From the NCBI GenBank assembly GCA_015485245.1, contig WFTY01000095.1:1-8649 (forward strand): a DNA stretch of 8,649 bases, written 5' to 3'. A program made the position numbers and the translations under genes. The notes below the pieces were generated by a model. That model worked only from the letters and a program-made list of their open reading frames with translations. It did no database searches and had not been told where the DNA came from. This DNA is from Anaerolineales bacterium (GTDB taxonomy: Bacteria > Chloroflexota > Anaerolineae > Anaerolineales > UBA11858). Below, one piece after another: positions 1-7,366 of this stretch (the stretch's first letter is position 1; each line of letters begins with the position of its first letter).

Positions 1-1
1 C

Positions 2-1144
2 GGGGTGACCTGGGCGGATGGTTCGGCGGTGACGGATTATCGCCTGGATGGTATCCGTCTGACCATCCCGCTGCCAGAGCCGTTGGAGGTCGGGGCGGTG
101 GGGAAGCTCTATCTGGAGTACAGCCTGGCGTTGCCGCCGAACGAGGCGCGCGAGGATTTTGGGCCGACGCCTTTTGGCTACACCCTGCGGCAGATCAACC
201 TGGTGGATTGGTACCCCTTCCTGCCGCCGTACGACGAGGCAGATGGCTGGGTGGTGCACAATCCCTGGTATTATGGCGAGAACCTGGTGTATCCGGTGGC
301 GGATTTCGAGGTTTCGTTGCAATTGCTCAACGCCCCCGCGGCCACGTTGATCGCGGCCAGCGCGCCCGATCACGGTGAGGAAGGCGCGCACCTCTATCGC
401 CTGGAAAACGGGCGCAACTTCGTCTTTTCGATCAGCGCTTCCTACGTGATGATGGAGCAGCAGGTGGGGGGAACCCTGGTGCGCGGCTACTTTTTTCCGC
501 AGCAACAGACGGCCGGACAGGCCGCCTTTGAAGCCACAGTCGAGGCTTTGCAGCTTTTTAATGATCTCTTCGGCGTGTACCCCCAACCTGCGTTGACGAT
601 GGTGGAAGCGGATTTTATGCACGGCATGGAGTATCAGGGTTTGTTTTTTCTCAGCCGCGGTTTCTTTGATACCTACGAGGGCAAAGTGGGGAGTTTTTTA
701 GTGAGCATCGCCGCCCATGAGACCGCCCATCAGTGGTGGTATGGACTGGTGGGCAACGATCAGGCGCTGGAGCCCTGGCTGGATGAGGCCCTGAGCACGT
801 ATAGTGAACGCCTTTTCTACGAGCGGCTGCACCCCGACGCGCTGGAGTGGTGGTGGTTCGCGCGCATCAATTACTACAAACCCACAGGCTGGGTGGATAG
901 CGTGTTGCATTACACCGCAGGCTACCGGCCCTATCGCGACGCGGTGTACCTCAACGGGGCGCGCTTTTTGGAAGACCTGCGCCTTTCCATCGGCGACGAA
1001 GATTTCTTCGCCTTTTTGCGAGATTATGCCGCCACTTACCGCGACCGGATTGCCACGGGGGAGGGCTTCTTCGCGCTGTTGCGGGAGCACACCACGATGG
1101 ATCTGAGCGCCCTGCTGCGCAAGTACTTTCAGAACCCGCTCTAG
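2..1144 (+). CDS. M1-family zinc metallopeptidase (aminopeptidase N-like), 3' part, 5' end outside window
   Basis: The reading frame is open from the window edge to TAG at 1142-1144, giving about 380 residues. The true start and any signal peptide lie upstream. Residue numbers here count the GTG at base 5 as 1; that codon is probably internal. The zinc site is complete: HETAH at 238-242 (bases 716-730) and, after 18 residues, Glu261 in WLDEALSTYSE, the M1 pattern HEXXH-X18-E. HGMEY at 206-210 sits where the exopeptidase motif GxMEN is expected, with Glu209 as the candidate that binds the substrate's free N-terminus. Tyr310 and Tyr315 (in VYLNG) are spaced five apart, like the Tyr pair around the YEKG motif of leukotriene A4 hydrolase, so Tyr315 is the likely catalytic Tyr. 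Residues 1 to about 150 look like the N-terminal beta domain. Only 118 residues follow Glu261, so the long helical C-terminal domain of E. coli PepN is absent; this is the compact bacterial form. It likely removes N-terminal residues from peptides. Substrate and location are unknown. It converges with the A2M gene. Confidence 0.93.
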   Translation, partial: GVTWADGSAVTDYRLDGIRLTIPLPEPLEVGAVGKLYLEYSLALPPNEAREDFGPTPFGYTLRQINLVDWYPFLPPYDEADGWVVHNPWYYGENLVYPVADFEVSLQLLNAPAATLIAASAPDHGEEGAHLYRLENGRNFVFSISASYVMMEQQVGGTLVRGYFFPQQQTAGQAAFEATVEALQLFNDLFGVYPQPALTMVEADFMHGMEYQGLFFLSRGFFDTYEGKVGSFLVSIAAHETAHQWWYGLVGNDQALEPWLDEALSTYSERLFYERLHPDALEWWWFARINYYKPTGWVDSVLHYTAGYRPYRDAVYLNGARFLEDLRLSIGDEDFFAFLRDYAATYRDRIATGEGFFALLREHTTMDLSALLRKYFQNPL

Positions 1145-1265
1145 GGTGGGTTCTGTGCCCTTGGATGCGCCTGCGCGCTGTTGACAAAGGAGCGCCTGCT
1201 CATCATCGTTGCATGGGGCAGAGCGCCTGAACGCCTGGAGCTGGAGATCGGTTGCCTGGGCGGTG

Positions 1266-1275
1266 AGCCGCGGCT
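1266..1275. repeat. Perfect 10-bp palindrome AGCCGCGGCT in the convergent gap
   Basis: AGCCGCGGCT equals its own reverse complement. It lies just beyond the hairpin that follows the A2M stop codon. It could help stabilise 3' ends or reduce read-through from both sides, but it has no loop of its own and no U-tract. A chance palindrome in GC-rich DNA is possible. Confidence 0.35.
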
Positions 1276-1281
1276 GAGGTT

Positions 1282-1296
1282 GCTGCCTGAGGCAGC
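1282..1296 (-). terminator. Hairpin directly after the A2M stop codon (possible 3'-end or weak terminator)
   Basis: GCTGCCTGAGGCAGC is a perfect inverted repeat around a central G: a 6-bp stem with a TGA loop, or 7-bp arms about one base. It abuts the A2M stop codon (1297-1299) with no gap. On the minus strand the next bases are AACCTCAGCC, so there is no U-run. It therefore does not match a textbook intrinsic terminator. It may protect the mRNA end, or termination may be Rho-dependent. Confidence 0.3.
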
Positions 1297-4200
1297 TCAC
1301 TCGGCGATGGTGAACACCATCCCCGCGGTGCTGCCCTGCACCTCGGGGAAGTAGAACTGCCAGGCGCGCGCCGGCAGCACACGGTATTCCCCTGCCTGGT
1401 TGAGGCTGAGGATATAGGTGAGTTCGTACGTCCCCGCGGGGAGGTAATCCGCTGTCCAGGCGATGCGTTCGTCGTACACCTGAGGATCGTTGAAATACCA
1501 CCAGCCCCAGCCCTCGCCGAAGGGGTCGCGCGAGTTGATCTCCACTCCTTGCTGGCTGCTCTTCAGGTTGAGGTTGAGCACCTCCGCCCCGGCGGGGAGG
1601 TAATCCTCAACCAGCAGGTAATAGGCGTCGTGTTGCAGGTTGAGGGTGAGACGCACCTCGATCAAGTCGCCCACGCGGGCGCCCGGCGCGCTGGACGCGA
1701 CGGATGGCCGGGCCGCCTCGCTCAGGGGGTAATACAGGCGCATCAGGCTGATGCCCGCGCTGAAGGGGGCGATTTCCTCCACCGGGCGCAACACTTTGAG
1801 GGTGGCGGTGTAGTACAGTCGCCCCGGCCCCTCCCCGCGTTGAAGAGTCAACGCGTTGGCGTAGTTGGAGTATAGCCGTTCTACCGGCAGCGAGGAAGCC
1901 ACCGCGTTGAGTCGGGTTTCGCCGCCAGCCCGGCCTTCCACCAGAAGCGTGCCGTTGACCGCCGCTGAGAAGCTGAAATCTCCTGCCAGTTCGCCGGTGC
2001 CTTTCATCGCCTCGGTGAGCGCCATCAACACCCAGGAGGTTTCAAAGGTGGAGGCCCAACTGCCGTCAGCGTCGCGATGGGCCATCAGGTAGCGCAGCGC
2101 CTGGGGAAGGGTGGGCGAAGCCGGGTCTTGCTGCGCCAGAGCGAGGAGGACGATGGCCGTGTTGAGCGTGGTGCTTTCCATGTTGCGAAGCTCGTTACGC
2201 CCCTCCCAGAATGCTCCGCTGGCTGTGCGTTGTGTCGAGGCCTCCAGGTCGGAGAGCAGCACGGCGACGCGCTCGTCATCGGGGCGCAGGTGCGCCAGCG
2301 TCAGCGTTAGCAGCGCTTTCGCCCACGGGCTGAGCTGATCGCGCTGCTCGTACAGGCTCCAGGCGTTGATGGCCTGCGGGTAGCCGATCTGCGTGAGGGC
2401 GTAGTATTCAAACGCCAGACGGTCGAACTGCCAGCCCTGGTTAAGCATTTGGGGGGTGGGCAGCGTTGCCAGCAGATATTCCGCCCCGCGCGTGACCATG
2501 TTTTCGTTTAAGAAGACTCCCGCCTGCTGCGCCCTTCCCAGGCCGAGCAAGACGTAGGCGCTGATGTAGGGATCGCTTTCGCCTCCCGGCCACCAGCCCC
2601 AGCCGCCGTCCTCGTTTTGCACGCTTTGCAGCCGCTCCAGGCTGATGGTGAGCGTGCGCTCCAGCCGCGCCTGCAAGTCTGGCGCTTCTAACCCCAGCCC
2701 CTGGATGGCGCGGTAGGCTTCCAGATTGGGGAGGAAGCGGGAGACGGTTTGCTCCACACATTCGTAGGGATAGTGCTCCAGCACATCCAGCCCGGAGGTC
2801 ATCGCCGCGGCCAGCGAGGGGGCGAGTTGAATCTCCAGCTCACCAGCCAGTTCTTCGGGGCTGACGCTGGGGGGCAGGCTGACCAGCTCCAGGCGTTCGC
2901 CGCTCTCTTCCAGCACACCGGCGGTGGCGAAAGTCTGCGGCGTGCGATAAGCCAGCACGGGCAGATCGCCCCACGCGGGGCGGGTGAGGTCTTCATAGGT
3001 GTTTCCAGCGGAGTCTTCGCCCATGGCGGAGAAGACCATGCCGACCTGCGGCACCGCTTCGACCGTACCCCACCAGGCGACTTCGGCGCGTCCGCCCGCG
3101 GGGATGGAGACGATCTGAAGTGCGCCCTCCGGGTCATCGAGGGTGAAACCAGCGGCCTGCAGGGCCACTTCCACGCGCAGATCGGCGGGTGTGTTATTGT
3201 GCACCAGCGCGGCGATGCGCAGGTGGTCGCCGGGGACGAGAAAGCGCGGCGTTACCGGGCGGACGAGCAGGTCTTTGCTGGTGACCAGGCGCGTTTCGGC
3301 TTCGCCCACGCGGGTGTCGTTGGTCAGGCCGCGCACATCCACCTGCCAGGTGGTCAGGCTGTCGGGCAGGGTGACGGTGACTTCGGCGCGCCCCTCGGCG
3401 TTGGTGACGATCTGCGGGTTCCAGTAGGCGGTGTCGGGAAACTCCTCGCGCACGAAGGGGGGCATGGCCTCACCGCCGCCCCCGCCGCCGATCCCGCCTG
3501 CTTCGTTGAAGCGCCGTCCCAGGTAACGCGCCAAGGTCAGCCCGGTGCGCACCCCCAGGGGCTGCTGGCCGTAAAATGCCTGGGTGATTTTCACGGAATT
3601 GGGGTCGGCCAGCAACAGGGCGGCCAGATCGGTCATCGCCAGGGAGAACTCGCCCTGCACCGGCGCTCCCTGCGCATCGGTTACGCGCAGCTCAAAGGTG
3701 ACTTCCTGGCGCGGTTTAAGGTGCTCCGGGCAGTTTACCCCGCTCTCGCAGGAGACAATTTGTCCGGCGCGCACGGCGGTGACCTCCACGTTGAGCTCAA
3801 AATCGCGCGGCTCGACCGGCAGGTTGATGTACCCTTGCCGGAAATCCGGCGCGCCGTTAGCTGTTTCGCCAAGCAGGGTGACGGAGAGATACACGTTGGG
3901 CGCGTCTTCGCTGGTGAGTTCCAACGGCAGCAGGTAGCCGCTGGAATCCAGAGTCAGGGTGAAGTGGCGCAGGATGGCGCCGCGCTCCACCGTCACCAAC
4001 GCGGGTGTGCCTGCGCCGAAGGGGTTGGGGATGAACACCTGGGCGGTGTCGCCCGGCGCATAGGCCTCGCGGTCGGCGGTCAATTGCAGGCGCTGATTGG
4101 GCAGGTTGGGCCACATGGCCTGACCTGCGCCGCCTACCCAAACCTGGGCCTGGGTGAGGGCGCCATCCTCGCCGCGGACTTCGAGCTGATAGGCCCCCGG

Positions 4201-7194
4201 TGTGGGCGCGGTGAAAGCCAGGCGCGCCACACCGTCGGGGCCGGTGCGGAAATCGGCGCGGGAGATGGTTTCGTACACTGTCTCGAAGGTCGGCAGGCCG
4301 TAAGGATCGGCGGGGTCGCTGCGCTTCCAGGTGACTTTTTGAAACACCGCCGTCAGCGTTTGCTCTGGGACGGGTTTGCGCGCCCAATCCACGGTGTGGA
4401 CTTCGAAGTTGACTACCTCTCCGGCGCGCGTAGCCCACGCGTCGGGGCGTACGGCGATGTAATACGGCGCGGGATGCACCAGCCATTCAGCGCGGGCGCT
4501 GATCGGGTATCCGCTTTCATCAAGCAGGGTGGTCTCCAGGGTGTAGCGGTAGAGCACCTCGCTGGGAGGGATCTCCAGTTCGAGCGCTACGCCACCCTGG
4601 GCGTCCGTCCGCGCCTCGCCTGAGGCGACGTAATCGCCCAACGAGTTGTAGTACCCCCACCACGCCGGGTACAGCCAGTGGTCATCCAGCCGGCCCACCG
4701 AATAGCCTGGATAAGAGAAGTTTTCCCGTTGCCGGTAAAGATTCCACGTGATGGGCAGGCCTTCTGCAGGGGCGTCAAAGAAGTAGCGCGCCGTCACCTG
4801 AGCGTTGAGCGTATTCTCGTTGACCAATATCTCTGTGGCGGGGACGGAGACTTGCAGGTTGACCTCCGGCTTGCGGTATTCGGCGACCTCGAACCACACG
4901 CTGCCGTATGGTGTGGAGAGTCGGTAGTTCCCCGGCTGCGCGTTCTCTGGCAGCGTGTAAGCGCCGTGGGCAGTGCCGAAGGTGGAGATCGGCAGCGAGG
5001 TTTCCAGGATGGGATTGAACTGCGGATCGTTTAGCGTGATCGGCAGAACGTCGAGGTAGGCGGGGGTATAGCGGCCGTTATAGGCCTGCCGCACCACGGC
5101 GCGAAATGATACCGTCTGCCCGGGGCGATAGATTGGCCGGTCGGTGTAAAGGTAGGTCTCAAGGTGGGGGCCGCGGTCATCGGTGATCATCCCGAAATCG
5201 TAGCTGCTTACGCCGCTGTTCCAGCTCGATGCGGTGAAGGCGAAATTCGCCTCCCCCGGCTGGCCGATGAGGGCGAAGTAGCGGACGTCGCTTTCCTTTT
5301 GCGGTGAGATGGCCGCGAGGAAGATGCCCTCGGGGTCGGTGGTGCCCCTGGCGAGCAGCACCCCCTCCTGGCGGTAGACGCTCACCGGAGCGTTGCTCAA
5401 CGGTTGCCCGGTGCGCAGATCCATCGCCCATACGAGCACCTGGGTGGCGCTGACTTTTAGAGTCATTTGGATGTTGCTGGAGACCAGCAGGTAAGGCCCG
5501 GGGGTGTACGCAAGCTCCGGGACGTTTAACCGCAGATGATAGATTCCCGGCGGCAGACCGCCCTCCTCAGGCTGTAGGAATATCCTGGCGGTGTGGATGC
5601 GGTCGCCGGGCACGTTCAGTTGCTGCGTCCAGGTTTGCCCCTCCTCGGGGACGAAGTCCAGGAAGTCGCCAAAGTTCTCATTTTGCTGGAAGGCGAGGAA
5701 TTCATCCCAACCGAGGCTGCCGAGGGTGATCTCCACACTGGAAAGGTTAGCCGCCTGGACGGGGAAAGAATCATCCTGTGGGCGGATGAACAAGGATTGC
5801 GCGTAAGAGGGGAAGATCAGCGCCGGTTCCAGCGCCTCGGTCTCGAATTCCAGGGTGTAGGCTGTCCCCAGGGGTTGGCCCCAGCGATCGGGTAGGTCGG
5901 GGGAGATGGTCAGGCGGTAGCTGGTCAGAGGGGTGAAGTCGCCGTCCAGGTTGATCTCGCCGTCCTCCGCTGTCCAGAGGCGCAGATTCTCCACGGTTGG
6001 GGTGAGGGTGAAGTAGGGGAGCAGGTCTTTCTCTGTCAGCGGACTGGTGAAGGTCAGCGTGACGCCGCGATCGATGTTGGTGTATCCCTGAGGGAGTGGG
6101 TCGGTGGTGAGCAGGGCAAACTCCGGAACGGTGGTGAAGCTGGCGGCGTAAGCGGTGTTCAGCGGGGCGCCGCCGCGTGCAAGAGTCCCCGCGGGGAGGG
6201 CGATGGCATAGCGCTTGCCGCGCTGCAGCAGCGAAGCGGGTGTGAACGTGACGACGGTTTGATCGTCGTTCCAGGAGAAGCTGCCGTTCACCGGGCTGCC
6301 GCTGGCCTCGCTGATCCGCAGGTTGCTTCCCACGCTGGCCGCGTCCATTGGTTGGTTGAAGCGCAGGCGGATCTCGGCGTCCAGCGGAACGGCGGTGGAG
6401 CCGTTTTGCGGCGCGATCTCGACCAGGCGCGGCGGGGCGGTGGTGAAGCGCCAGGCGACCTCCCCGGACAGGGTGGCGCCGCTGGTGCTGCGCAGGTCGG
6501 CGTTGAGACGCACGGTGTAGTCCGCGCCGCCGTAAAGGGCGGTTTCGGGGTAGAAAATGTATGTGCTGGTGTTGACCCACTCGCCGCGCCCACTGGGAGC
6601 AGGCTCGATGCGCAGCGCGGCGGGCAGCGCGCCAGGGTCGCCGCCGAGCGGCACCACAGGCTGGTTGAACACGGCGACGATCGCCGAGGTCGGGTCTACC
6701 TCGCTCAAGCCGTCTTTGGGGAGCATCTGGACGACTTCGAGCGGTGGAGGCGTGGTGAAGGTCAGCGTGCGACCTGCCAGCAGGCTCAGGCCGTTCTGGC
6801 TAAGCGCCGTGGCATCCAGGGCGAGTGAGATCGTCGCGTCCGGGGGGAGCACCTCGCGGGGGCGGATTTCCAGGCGGGCCTCGTCCAGCCAGTTGAACAG
6901 CAGCTCGGTTTCCTTTTGGTTTTCTCCGCGGGCAATGGTCAGGCGCAGGGCGCTCTGCGTGCTGGATGCGTCCATCGGCTGGTTGAAGGTGAGGAGCAGC
7001 ACCCCGTCGAGGGGCAGCATGCCGCCGGGCGGAGGGTTCACTTCGATCAGGGCGGGAGGAAGCGGTTGTGGCGTAGGTGTGGCGGTTGGCCGCGGCGTGA
7101 CGGTGCCCGCGCCCAGCGTTTGAATCTGCGTCGGCAGGCCGCAGGCGAGCAGAACGAAGGCCAGCAGAGTGGGTAAGAGCGTCTGGCGTGTCAT
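1297..7194 (-). CDS. Bacterial alpha-2-macroglobulin-family lipoprotein (thioester protease trap) with N-terminal Ig-like repeats
   Basis: This complete 1965-residue gene encodes a likely surface-anchored protease inhibitor: a protease cuts the bait, the protein closes, and the thioester binds the attacker. Residues 1-17 are a signal peptide ending in lipobox LLAC (Cys18). A Thr/Pro linker covers about 30-46. Four Ig-like (Big_5/SbsA-type) repeats lie at about 48-150, 152-255, 256-357 and 358-457; FNQPMDA recurs at 70 and 279, with FNQPV at 176. Macroglobulin domains follow: a bMG3-like piece near 586-640 (MDLRTGQPL), MG2 from 684 (TDRPIYRPGQTVSF), MG3 from about 770 and a bait-region domain at about 1035-1200. 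The bait lies at about 1215-1254, followed by the A2M core (YWNPQIVTNAEG, 1257 on). Thioester CVEQ is at 1479-1482 (bases 2749-2760) in a helical toroid with GGWGWW near 1530. The C-terminal receptor-binding-like domain covers about 1810-1965. The ATG is supported by AGGAGG 7 nt upstream and by the signal peptide. E. coli YfhM is a relative but usually pairs with pbpC, which is not seen here. Confidence 0.96.
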   Translation of the reverse strand: MTRQTLLPTLLAFVLLACGLPTQIQTLGAGTVTPRPTATPTPQPLPPALIEVNPPPGGMLPLDGVLLLTFNQPMDASSTQSALRLTIARGENQKETELLFNWLDEARLEIRPREVLPPDATISLALDATALSQNGLSLLAGRTLTFTTPPPLEVVQMLPKDGLSEVDPTSAIVAVFNQPVVPLGGDPGALPAALRIEPAPSGRGEWVNTSTYIFYPETALYGGADYTVRLNADLRSTSGATLSGEVAWRFTTAPPRLVEIAPQNGSTAVPLDAEIRLRFNQPMDAASVGSNLRISEASGSPVNGSFSWNDDQTVVTFTPASLLQRGKRYAIALPAGTLARGGAPLNTAYAASFTTVPEFALLTTDPLPQGYTNIDRGVTLTFTSPLTEKDLLPYFTLTPTVENLRLWTAEDGEINLDGDFTPLTSYRLTISPDLPDRWGQPLGTAYTLEFETEALEPALIFPSYAQSLFIRPQDDSFPVQAANLSSVEITLGSLGWDEFLAFQQNENFGDFLDFVPEEGQTWTQQLNVPGDRIHTARIFLQPEEGGLPPGIYHLRLNVPELAYTPGPYLLVSSNIQMTLKVSATQVLVWAMDLRTGQPLSNAPVSVYRQEGVLLARGTTDPEGIFLAAISPQKESDVRYFALIGQPGEANFAFTASSWNSGVSSYDFGMITDDRGPHLETYLYTDRPIYRPGQTVSFRAVVRQAYNGRYTPAYLDVLPITLNDPQFNPILETSLPISTFGTAHGAYTLPENAQPGNYRLSTPYGSVWFEVAEYRKPEVNLQVSVPATEILVNENTLNAQVTARYFFDAPAEGLPITWNLYRQRENFSYPGYSVGRLDDHWLYPAWWGYYNSLGDYVASGEARTDAQGGVALELEIPPSEVLYRYTLETTLLDESGYPISARAEWLVHPAPYYIAVRPDAWATRAGEVVNFEVHTVDWARKPVPEQTLTAVFQKVTWKRSDPADPYGLPTFETVYETISRADFRTGPDGVARLAFTAPTPGAYQLEVRGEDGALTQAQVWVGGAGQAMWPNLPNQRLQLTADREAYAPGDTAQVFIPNPFGAGTPALVTVERGAILRHFTLTLDSSGYLLPLELTSEDAPNVYLSVTLLGETANGAPDFRQGYINLPVEPRDFELNVEVTAVRAGQIVSCESGVNCPEHLKPRQEVTFELRVTDAQGAPVQGEFSLAMTDLAALLLADPNSVKITQAFYGQQPLGVRTGLTLARYLGRRFNEAGGIGGGGGGEAMPPFVREEFPDTAYWNPQIVTNAEGRAEVTVTLPDSLTTWQVDVRGLTNDTRVGEAETRLVTSKDLLVRPVTPRFLVPGDHLRIAALVHNNTPADLRVEVALQAAGFTLDDPEGALQIVSIPAGGRAEVAWWGTVEAVPQVGMVFSAMGEDSAGNTYEDLTRPAWGDLPVLAYRTPQTFATAGVLEESGERLELVSLPPSVSPEELAGELEIQLAPSLAAAMTSGLDVLEHYPYECVEQTVSRFLPNLEAYRAIQGLGLEAPDLQARLERTLTISLERLQSVQNEDGGWGWWPGGESDPYISAYVLLGLGRAQQAGVFLNENMVTRGAEYLLATLPTPQMLNQGWQFDRLAFEYYALTQIGYPQAINAWSLYEQRDQLSPWAKALLTLTLAHLRPDDERVAVLLSDLEASTQRTASGAFWEGRNELRNMESTTLNTAIVLLALAQQDPASPTLPQALRYLMAHRDADGSWASTFETSWVLMALTEAMKGTGELAGDFSFSAAVNGTLLVEGRAGGETRLNAVASSLPVERLYSNYANALTLQRGEGPGRLYYTATLKVLRPVEEIAPFSAGISLMRLYYPLSEAARPSVASSAPGARVGDLIEVRLTLNLQHDAYYLLVEDYLPAGAEVLNLNLKSSQQGVEINSRDPFGEGWGWWYFNDPQVYDERIAWTADYLPAGTYELTYILSLNQAGEYRVLPARAWQFYFPEVQGSTAGMVFTIAE

Positions 7195-7201
7195 GGGGTA
7201 T

Positions 7202-7207
7202 CCTCCT
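7202..7207 (-). promoter_or_regulatory. Strong ribosome-binding site of the A2M gene
   Basis: On the minus strand AGGAGG stands 7 nt before the ATG at 7194-7192. It is a full match to the anti-Shine-Dalgarno core at good spacing and fixes the A2M start. The divergent VanW-family gene has no such site. Confidence 0.85.
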
Positions 7208-7233
7208 CACGTGACGGCAAACCGCGGACGGCA

Positions 7234-7256
7234 GGCCGCGATCTGTGCCCGCGGCC
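7234..7256 (-). other. GC-only inverted repeat in the predicted A2M mRNA leader
   Basis: GGCCGCG (7234-7240) and CGCGGCC (7250-7256) are exact reverse complements separated by 9 nt. This would form a stable 7-bp all-GC hairpin about 10 nt from the predicted 5' end of the A2M mRNA and about 27 nt before the ribosome-binding site. It could protect the 5' end or serve as a DNA operator. The surrounding DNA is very GC-rich, so chance is a real alternative. Confidence 0.4.
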
Positions 7257-7271
7257 GGTCGCCTGTTGTCA

Positions 7272-7280
7272 ATTCTAGCA
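7272..7280 (-). promoter_or_regulatory. Candidate extended -10 promoter of the A2M gene
   Basis: On the minus strand the sequence reads TGCTAGAAT: a TGn extension plus TAGAAT, one mismatch from TATAAT. No good -35 box lies 16-18 bp upstream, as is common with extended -10 promoters. The predicted start is near 7265, giving a leader of about 70 nt. A literal TTGACA (7272-7267) lies immediately downstream but has no matching -10 box. Confidence 0.5.
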
Positions 7281-7366
7281 CAAGCGGCGCGTGGTTATTG
7301 TTTTCCCCGCGAGGCGCGCGCAGGAAGGCGATTGCCTGCCGCTTTCATAGATCGCTCATATCCATC

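Larger units (their letters stand above)
1145..1296. other. Convergent intergenic gap between the M1 peptidase and A2M genes
   Basis: This 152-bp stretch separates the two convergent stop codons. No gene with a credible start and ribosome-binding site is seen. It holds a 9-bp direct repeat, GAGCGCCTG, at 1190-1198 and 1221-1229, and two palindromes at 1266-1275 and 1282-1296 (listed separately). The frame of the M1 peptidase stays open past its TAG for 69 codons to a TAG at 1352, which is common by chance in GC-rich DNA. No oligo-U terminator is visible for either gene. Confidence 0.6.

Noticed and set aside
1181..1186. Literal TTGACA as a -35 box in the convergent gap
   Set aside because: No -10-like hexamer lies 15-19 bp downstream, and no gene follows on that strand.
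1145..1351. In-frame extension of 69 codons after the M1 peptidase TAG, which could suggest stop read-through or a recent nonsense mutation
   Set aside because: The M1 protein already ends after a normal terminal helix, the extension runs into antisense A2M sequence, and absence of stops over this length is unremarkable in GC-rich DNA.
698..1501. A 267-codon minus-strand frame spanning the M1 3' end, the gap and the A2M 3' end
   Set aside because: It overlaps two well-supported genes, has no recognisable domain, and its composition fits an antisense shadow.
2749..4623. A 624-codon open frame on the + strand opposite the A2M gene
   Set aside because: It is antisense to the certain A2M coding sequence. 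Its translation is Gly/Ala/Gln/His-rich and of low complexity, with no recognisable domain. Long antisense frames are expected in GC-rich genes.
7267..7272. Literal TTGACA on the minus strand as the A2M -35 box
   Set aside because: No -10-like hexamer lies at proper spacing before the A2M start. The overlapping TGCTAGAAT is a better promoter candidate.
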